Below, one piece after another: positions 59,897 to 64,000 of a DNA stretch of 64,000 bases. A program made the position numbers and the translations under genes. This DNA comes from Hyphomicrobiaceae bacterium (GTDB lineage Bacteria > Pseudomonadota > Alphaproteobacteria > Rhizobiales > Hyphomicrobiaceae). The stretch covers positions 103,791 through 167,790 of the forward strand of contig JAHDXT010000005.1 in the NCBI GenBank assembly GCA_023384095.1. Reading direction: 5' to 3'. The notes under the pieces were generated by a model. It saw nothing but the letters and a program-made list of their open reading frames with translations. It had not been told where the DNA came from and did not search any database. Within the stretch, counting starts at the first letter, position 1. Every line of letters begins with the position of its first letter.

Positions 59897-61116
59897 TGGA
59901 AAGCACTGCGGCAGCCGGCGCTACGGAACGCGCGGCCTTCCTGCCGTTGGCCGGCATCCGCGTCGTCGAGTTCAGCCAGATGGTGATGGGCCCGACGTGC
60001 GGGCTGATCCTCGCCGATCTCGGCGCCGACGTCGTCAAGGTCGAGCCGATCAAGGGCGACCGGTCGCGCTTCTTCAAGGGCCCCGCCTCCGGCTTCTTCG
60101 CCACCTACTGCCGCAACAAGCGCAGCATCGCCCTCGACACGGCCACTCCGGCGGGGCAACAGGTGGTGCGCCGGCTGATCGGCAGGGCAGACGTGCTGAT
60201 CGAGAACTTCCGCCCCGGGCTCATGGCGCGCTCCGGACTCGACTACGACAGCGTCTCGGCCTTCGCGCCGCATCTCGTCTACTGCTCGCTGAAGGGCTAT
60301 CTGCCGGGTCCCTACGAGCACCGCCTCGCCCTCGACGAGGTCGTGCAGATGATGGGTGGCCTCGCCTACATGACAGGATTGCCGGACCGGCCGATGCGGG
60401 CCGGAGCCTCGGTCAACGACATCATGGGCGGCATGTTCGGCGTCATCGCGATCCAGGCGGCGCTCGCCGAGCGCCGGCGCACCGGGCGCGGCCGCTACAT
60501 CCAGTCCGCGCTGTTCGAGAACAACGTGTTTCTGATGGCGCAGGCGATGATGTTCGAGAGGGTGACCGGCACGCCGTCGATCCCCTACTCGGTCAAGGAC
60601 TCGCCCTGGCCGGTCTACGACCTGTTCGAGACCAGCGACGGCTCGAAGCTGTTCGTCACCATCGTCGGCGAGGAGCACTGGCAGGCCTTCTGCCGGACCT
60701 TCGATCGCGAAGGCTGGCTGACGGACCCGCGGCTTGCGACCAGTCAGGGCCGGGTCGACCAGCGCTCGTGGATCATCCCCGAGATCGCCGGCATCTTCCG
60801 GCAATGGACGGCGGCCGAGCTCACTCAGACACTCGAGCGCCTGCAACTGCCGTTCGCACCGGTCAACAAGCCCGGCGACTTGTTCGACGACCCCCATCTC
60901 GCCGCGTCCGGAGGGCTGATGGAGATCCGCCTGCCCGACGGGCGGCATGTGAAAACACCGGCGCTGCCGATCTCGATCGATGGCGCGCGGCTCGAGAACC
61001 GCCGCGATCCGCCGCAACTGGGCGAGCATACGCGGGAGGTTCTCGCCGAGCTCGGGTACGGCGAAGCCGAGTGTTCCGGGCTCGCGGGCCTGGGAGCCAT
61101 CATCGGCAGTGATTGA
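59896..61116 (+). CDS. Family III CoA transferase (CaiB/BaiF)
   Basis: 406 residues. The fold is shown by LAGIRVVEFSQMVMGPTCGL, LGADVVKVEP (cofactor site), RNKRSIALD, IENFRPGLMARSGLDY and the catalytic-loop region EHRLALDEVVQMMGGLAYMT, with the presumed catalytic Asp there. It moves CoA between carboxylic acids, for example from succinyl-CoA. It overlaps the lyase gene, so the pair likely activates a dicarboxylate and then cleaves it. The next gene, an ABC binding protein, follows after 78 bp. Confidence 0.92.
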   Translation: MESTAAAGATERAAFLPLAGIRVVEFSQMVMGPTCGLILADLGADVVKVEPIKGDRSRFFKGPASGFFATYCRNKRSIALDTATPAGQQVVRRLIGRADVLIENFRPGLMARSGLDYDSVSAFAPHLVYCSLKGYLPGPYEHRLALDEVVQMMGGLAYMTGLPDRPMRAGASVNDIMGGMFGVIAIQAALAERRRTGRGRYIQSALFENNVFLMAQAMMFERVTGTPSIPYSVKDSPWPVYDLFETSDGSKLFVTIVGEEHWQAFCRTFDREGWLTDPRLATSQGRVDQRSWIIPEIAGIFRQWTAAELTQTLERLQLPFAPVNKPGDLFDDPHLAASGGLMEIRLPDGRHVKTPALPISIDGARLENRRDPPQLGEHTREVLAELGYGEAECSGLAGLGAIIGSD

Positions 61117-61194
61117 CGCCGGAGTCACGATGTCCAAAGCTGAAATGGCTGGGTCGGCCGGCCATCAGAAAGAGCACGAAGCAGGGAGAAAACC

Positions 61195-62241
61195 ATGAAG
61201 TTCACGCGACGTCAGGCACTCATTACCGGCTCGGCCGCCGTTGGCGCGGGGCTGCTTCCCTCGTTCGCGCGGGCCGAGGCTGCGGCGGCGACGCTCGCCT
61301 ACGGGCCTGCCCTGCCTGTTTACTCCCTGGGCGTGATCGCGGAGGCGAAGGGCTTCCTGAAGGCCGAGAACCTCGACCTCAAGCTCGTCATCGGCAATGC
61401 CGGCACGCACGGGCGCCAGGCGCTGGCGGCGGGCCAGGCCCTGTTCGCTCACGGGGACGCGAGCCATCCCCTCCAGCTTTCGACGCGCGGCAAGAAGTGC
61501 AAGATCATCATGGCCTCGCAGATGATCGCGTCGATCTCCAACATCGTGGTGCGCAAGGATCTCTACGATGCCGGCATCACCACCGTCGAGAAGCTCGCCA
61601 GCTACAAGCGGCCGGACGGCGCCAAGCCGATCGTCGCCGCAACAGCGATCGGCTCGGGGACGTGGATGTACGGCACCTATGTCTTCGAAGCCATGGGCTT
61701 CGGCGACCGGATCAACTGGGTCGCCGGAGGCGGGACGAAGACGATGTTCCCGGGCCTCGAGACCAAGCAGTTCGACGCCATCATGGCCGTGCCGGCCTGG
61801 GTCCTCGAGGCGGAGGACAAGGGCTTCGGCAGGGTGATCTACGACACTTCGAAGCCCGGCGTGTTCGAGGCGGCCTTCGGCGGCACCGTGCCGGTCCTCG
61901 TCCTCTACACCCTCGAGGAGACGGCGCAGCACGAGAAACCCAAGGTCCAGGCTTTCATCAACGCCATGTACCGGGCCATGAAATGGGTGAAGGCAACGCC
62001 GGTCGACGAGGTCTACGCGCTCGTCGGCGAGAAGCACTACTCGGGAATAAATCCCGTCGCCGTCAAGACCGAGCTCAGCTTCGACAAGAATACCTGGACC
62101 TACGACGGCCGCATCGACAAAGCCTCGTTCGAGCGCGGCGGCAAGGTGTGGTACCGGAAGGGCTCGGACATCCCGGAGTCGAAGTACGAGGATATCATCG
62201 ACATGAGCTTCCTCGACGCGGCGCAGGCCAAGTACAAGTGA
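61195..62241 (+). CDS. ABC substrate-binding protein, NitT/TauT (SsuA/THI5-like) family
   Basis: 348 residues. The Tat-type signal TRRQALITGSAAVGAGLL precedes the mature protein. The type II fold is recognised from GVIAEAKGFLKAENLDLKLV, the ligand loop GTHGRQALAAGQALFAHGDA and the second-lobe GSGTWMYGTYVFEAMG. These proteins bind sulfonates, nitrate, pyrimidines, aromatic acids or similar anions. The ligand here is probably the acid handled by the CoA transferase, by context only. Its stop overlaps the ATPase start (GTGA). Confidence 0.9.
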   Translation: MKFTRRQALITGSAAVGAGLLPSFARAEAAAATLAYGPALPVYSLGVIAEAKGFLKAENLDLKLVIGNAGTHGRQALAAGQALFAHGDASHPLQLSTRGKKCKIIMASQMIASISNIVVRKDLYDAGITTVEKLASYKRPDGAKPIVAATAIGSGTWMYGTYVFEAMGFGDRINWVAGGGTKTMFPGLETKQFDAIMAVPAWVLEAEDKGFGRVIYDTSKPGVFEAAFGGTVPVLVLYTLEETAQHEKPKVQAFINAMYRAMKWVKATPVDEVYALVGEKHYSGINPVAVKTELSFDKNTWTYDGRIDKASFERGGKVWYRKGSDIPESKYEDIIDMSFLDAAQAKYK

Positions 62242-63095
62242 CGGCTGCCAGTCCCGCAGCTTCCGTTCTGAGATCGAGCGGCGCACCCGCGGTTGCGAGC
62301 GCAGACCAGCGCACGCGCATCGCCGTCTGCGCCCTCAGCAAGACGTTCAAATCCGCAACCGGCGACGTCGTCGCAGTCGACGACGTCTCCTTCGAGGTCC
62401 GGCAGGGCGAGTTCGTCGCCCTGCTGGGGCCGTCGGGCTGCGGCAAGAGCACCATCCTCAACATGGTCGCCGGCCTGCTCGACAAGTCCGGCGGCCAGAT
62501 CTCCATCGACAGCGACGAGGTCCGGCACGGCACGGTCAACCGCAAGGTGGGCTACGTGTTCCAGCGCGACACGGTTTTCCCCTGGCGCACCGTCGAGGCG
62601 AATATCGGCTATGGGCTGGAGATCGCCGGCGTGCCCAAGACGGAGCGTGCCGAGAAGGTGCGCCGCACCATCGAGGTGGCGGGGCTCGCCGGTTTCGGGA
62701 AGAGCTTCCCGCGCATGCTGTCGGGCGGCATGCGCCAGCGCGTCGCGCTGATGCGAACGCTGATCCTGGAGCCAGAAATCCTGCTCATGGACGAGCCGTT
62801 CGGAGCACTCGACACCCACACCAAGCTCGAGATGCACAAGACGCTGCTCGAAATCTGGGAGCGCGAGCGCCAGACGGTGCTGTTCGTCACCCACGACCTC
62901 GGCGAAGCCCTGACCCTGTCGAGCCGCATCATCCTGCTTTCGGCGCGGCCAGGGCGGCTGAAAGAGGATTTCGAGGTCCCGTTCCCGCGGCCGCGCGATG
63001 CGGTCAGCTTGCGTGAGACGCCGGAGTTCGGGCGCCTCTACTCCCACATCTGGCACTCGCTCGGCCAGGAATTCCGGCGCACGAAAGCGGAGTAG
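62238..63095 (+). CDS. ABC ATPase, NitT/TauT (SsuB/TauB) type
   Basis: 285 residues. Walker A GPSGCGKSTILNMVAGL, the FQRDTVFPWRTVEANIGYGL Q-loop typical of SsuB/TauB, the signature LSGGMRQRVALMRTL, Walker B ILLMDEPFGALDTHT and the switch LFVTHDLGEAL are intact. GTG at 62238 overlaps the binding-protein stop by four bases. The first 30 residues before the ATPase core are Ala/Ser-rich. The permease gene begins two bases after its stop. Confidence 0.93.
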   Translation: MTAASPAASVLRSSGAPAVASADQRTRIAVCALSKTFKSATGDVVAVDDVSFEVRQGEFVALLGPSGCGKSTILNMVAGLLDKSGGQISIDSDEVRHGTVNRKVGYVFQRDTVFPWRTVEANIGYGLEIAGVPKTERAEKVRRTIEVAGLAGFGKSFPRMLSGGMRQRVALMRTLILEPEILLMDEPFGALDTHTKLEMHKTLLEIWERERQTVLFVTHDLGEALTLSSRIILLSARPGRLKEDFEVPFPRPRDAVSLRETPEFGRLYSHIWHSLGQEFRRTKAE

Positions 63096-63097
63096 CC

Positions 63098-63949
63098 ATG
63101 GTTTCGCGCAGGCTCACCATCCTGCTCTGGCAGATCGGCATTCTTCTGGTCACGCTCGCGGTCTGGGAGTGGGGCTTCGAGCTGTGCAAGGCATTGCTGC
63201 CGAGGCGCTTCGTGCCGACCATCCTCGATCCCTATTTCATCTCCAAGCCGACTGCCATCTGGTCGAGCTTCCTGAAGCTCGGCTGCTTCTCGGACGAGGC
63301 CGGCTTCCAGCCATGCCTGGGCGAAACCCCGAACAATCTCTGGATGGCGACGGTGGTCACCCTGAAGAACGTCTGGTGGGGGTTCCTCGGTGGTGCGGCA
63401 TCAGGGGTGCTGACGGGCCTGATCCTCGGCCGCTCCGACTTCCTGTCGAAGGTGTTCGAGCCTTACATCGTGGCGCTCAACTCGATCCCACGCATCGCGC
63501 TCGTGCCGCTGATCATCCTCATGTTCGGTCTGGGCGACATGTCGAAGGTCGTCACCGGCTGGATCATCGTGTTCTTCGTCGTCTTCTTCAACACCTTCGA
63601 GGGCACGCGGTCGGTGGACCGCGACCAGATTGCGGCGGCGCGCCTGCTCGGCGCGAGCGAGCTCACAGTGCTGCGCACGGTCGTCATCCCGTCCGCGCTG
63701 GCCTGGGTGTTCGCATCGCTGACGCCAGCCGTCTCGTTCGCATTGGTCGGCGTCATCGTCGGCGAGTTCATCGGCGCCGAGCGCGGCCTGGGTAAGCTGA
63801 TCATCGAGGCCGAGGCCCGCGCCAACGCCGCGGAGATGATGGTCGCGATCTTCGTGATGATGGTCGTCGGCATCATCCTCGCCTTCGGCGTCCGCCGGAT
63901 CCAGGCCTACCTGCTGCGCTGGCAGCCTCACTTCGAGCAGCAGCTCTAG
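63098..63949 (+). CDS. ABC permease, NitT/TauT (SsuC/TauC) type
   Basis: 283 residues with six membrane helices. The EAA coupling loop reads AAARLLGASELTVLRTVVIP, about residues 183-202, and the last block ALVGVIVGEFIGAERGLGKL is family-typical. The N-terminal part has a longer periplasmic loop with two Cys (CFSDEAGFQPCLG) that could form a disulfide. It completes the NitT/TauT importer and the window ends 51 bp later with no further gene visible. Confidence 0.92.
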   Translation: MVSRRLTILLWQIGILLVTLAVWEWGFELCKALLPRRFVPTILDPYFISKPTAIWSSFLKLGCFSDEAGFQPCLGETPNNLWMATVVTLKNVWWGFLGGAASGVLTGLILGRSDFLSKVFEPYIVALNSIPRIALVPLIILMFGLGDMSKVVTGWIIVFFVVFFNTFEGTRSVDRDQIAAARLLGASELTVLRTVVIPSALAWVFASLTPAVSFALVGVIVGEFIGAERGLGKLIIEAEARANAAEMMVAIFVMMVVGIILAFGVRRIQAYLLRWQPHFEQQL

Positions 63950-64000
63950 AGCATTTTCAGGCTGACTGGAATCATTGGGGGATTCACAAGCGGCGCGAAC

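Overview
The window is a dense, high-GC bacterial chromosome segment that reads as an alphaproteobacterium, most likely Hyphomicrobiales (Rhizobiales). The grounds are the electron-transfer-flavoprotein genes with an alphaproteobacterial-type ETF-QO C terminus, a short HIG1-like twin-membrane protein, an alphaproteobacterial-type family 4 uracil-DNA glycosylase, the order dapF-mtaB-ftsY-yciB, and intergenic palindromes typical of that group. I cannot name a genus. No phage, transposase, integrase, CRISPR array or rRNA was seen; there is one tRNA (Arg, anticodon CCT).

Region 1 (1-24.6 kb) is mostly housekeeping: moaB, a uracil-DNA glycosylase, ETF-QO, a C-terminal processing protease with an EnvC-like murein hydrolase activator, a cobalamin adenosyltransferase, a rhomboid protease, etfB-etfA with 3-hydroxybutyryl-CoA dehydrogenase, a MarR regulator, two tandem yciB paralogues, ftsY, mtaB, dapF, a methyltransferase, a PQQ-type sugar dehydrogenase, a GST, ffh, rpsP, rimM and a nuclease-fold secreted protein. 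The ETF electron route is complete here: EtfAB at 10-11.7 kb and the quinone-linked acceptor ETF-QO at 2.7-4.3 kb.

Region 2 (24.8-33.2 kb) begins at tRNA-Arg and is visibly less GC-rich. It carries a divergent two-operon system: a PotABCD-like ABC importer whose minus-strand operon continues into a HAD phosphatase, a core-MetE zinc methyltransferase-like protein and a PHP-domain phosphoesterase, and a plus-strand pair made of a glycerophosphodiester phosphodiesterase and the transporter ATPase. This is my best candidate for an undescribed uptake and degradation system.

Region 3 (33.4-47.4 kb) is accessory metabolism and transport: a TDT-family transporter, a DevBCA-like exporter, a repeat-rich spacer, an ATC-hydrolase-like protein paired with a FAD oxidoreductase, a quinone oxidoreductase, a Rid-like protein and a complete Liv-type ABC importer.

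Region 4 (47.5-52 kb) has an NsrR-like nitric-oxide sensor divergent from an unknown membrane protein with an NsrR-type operator between them, then amino-sugar recycling (SIS-domain deaminase/isomerase, murQ, nagA).

Region 5 (52-64 kb) has an SDR, a second Liv-type importer in which permease and both ATPases are fused into one 850-residue protein, a FCD regulator, an HMG-CoA-lyase-like enzyme, a family III CoA transferase and a NitT/TauT-type ABC importer. Together these suggest uptake, CoA activation and carbon-carbon cleavage of a 3-hydroxy-3-methylglutarate-like acid.

Intergenic DNA holds several palindromic repeat families, and the ETF-QO stop-codon region has been duplicated in tandem three times.
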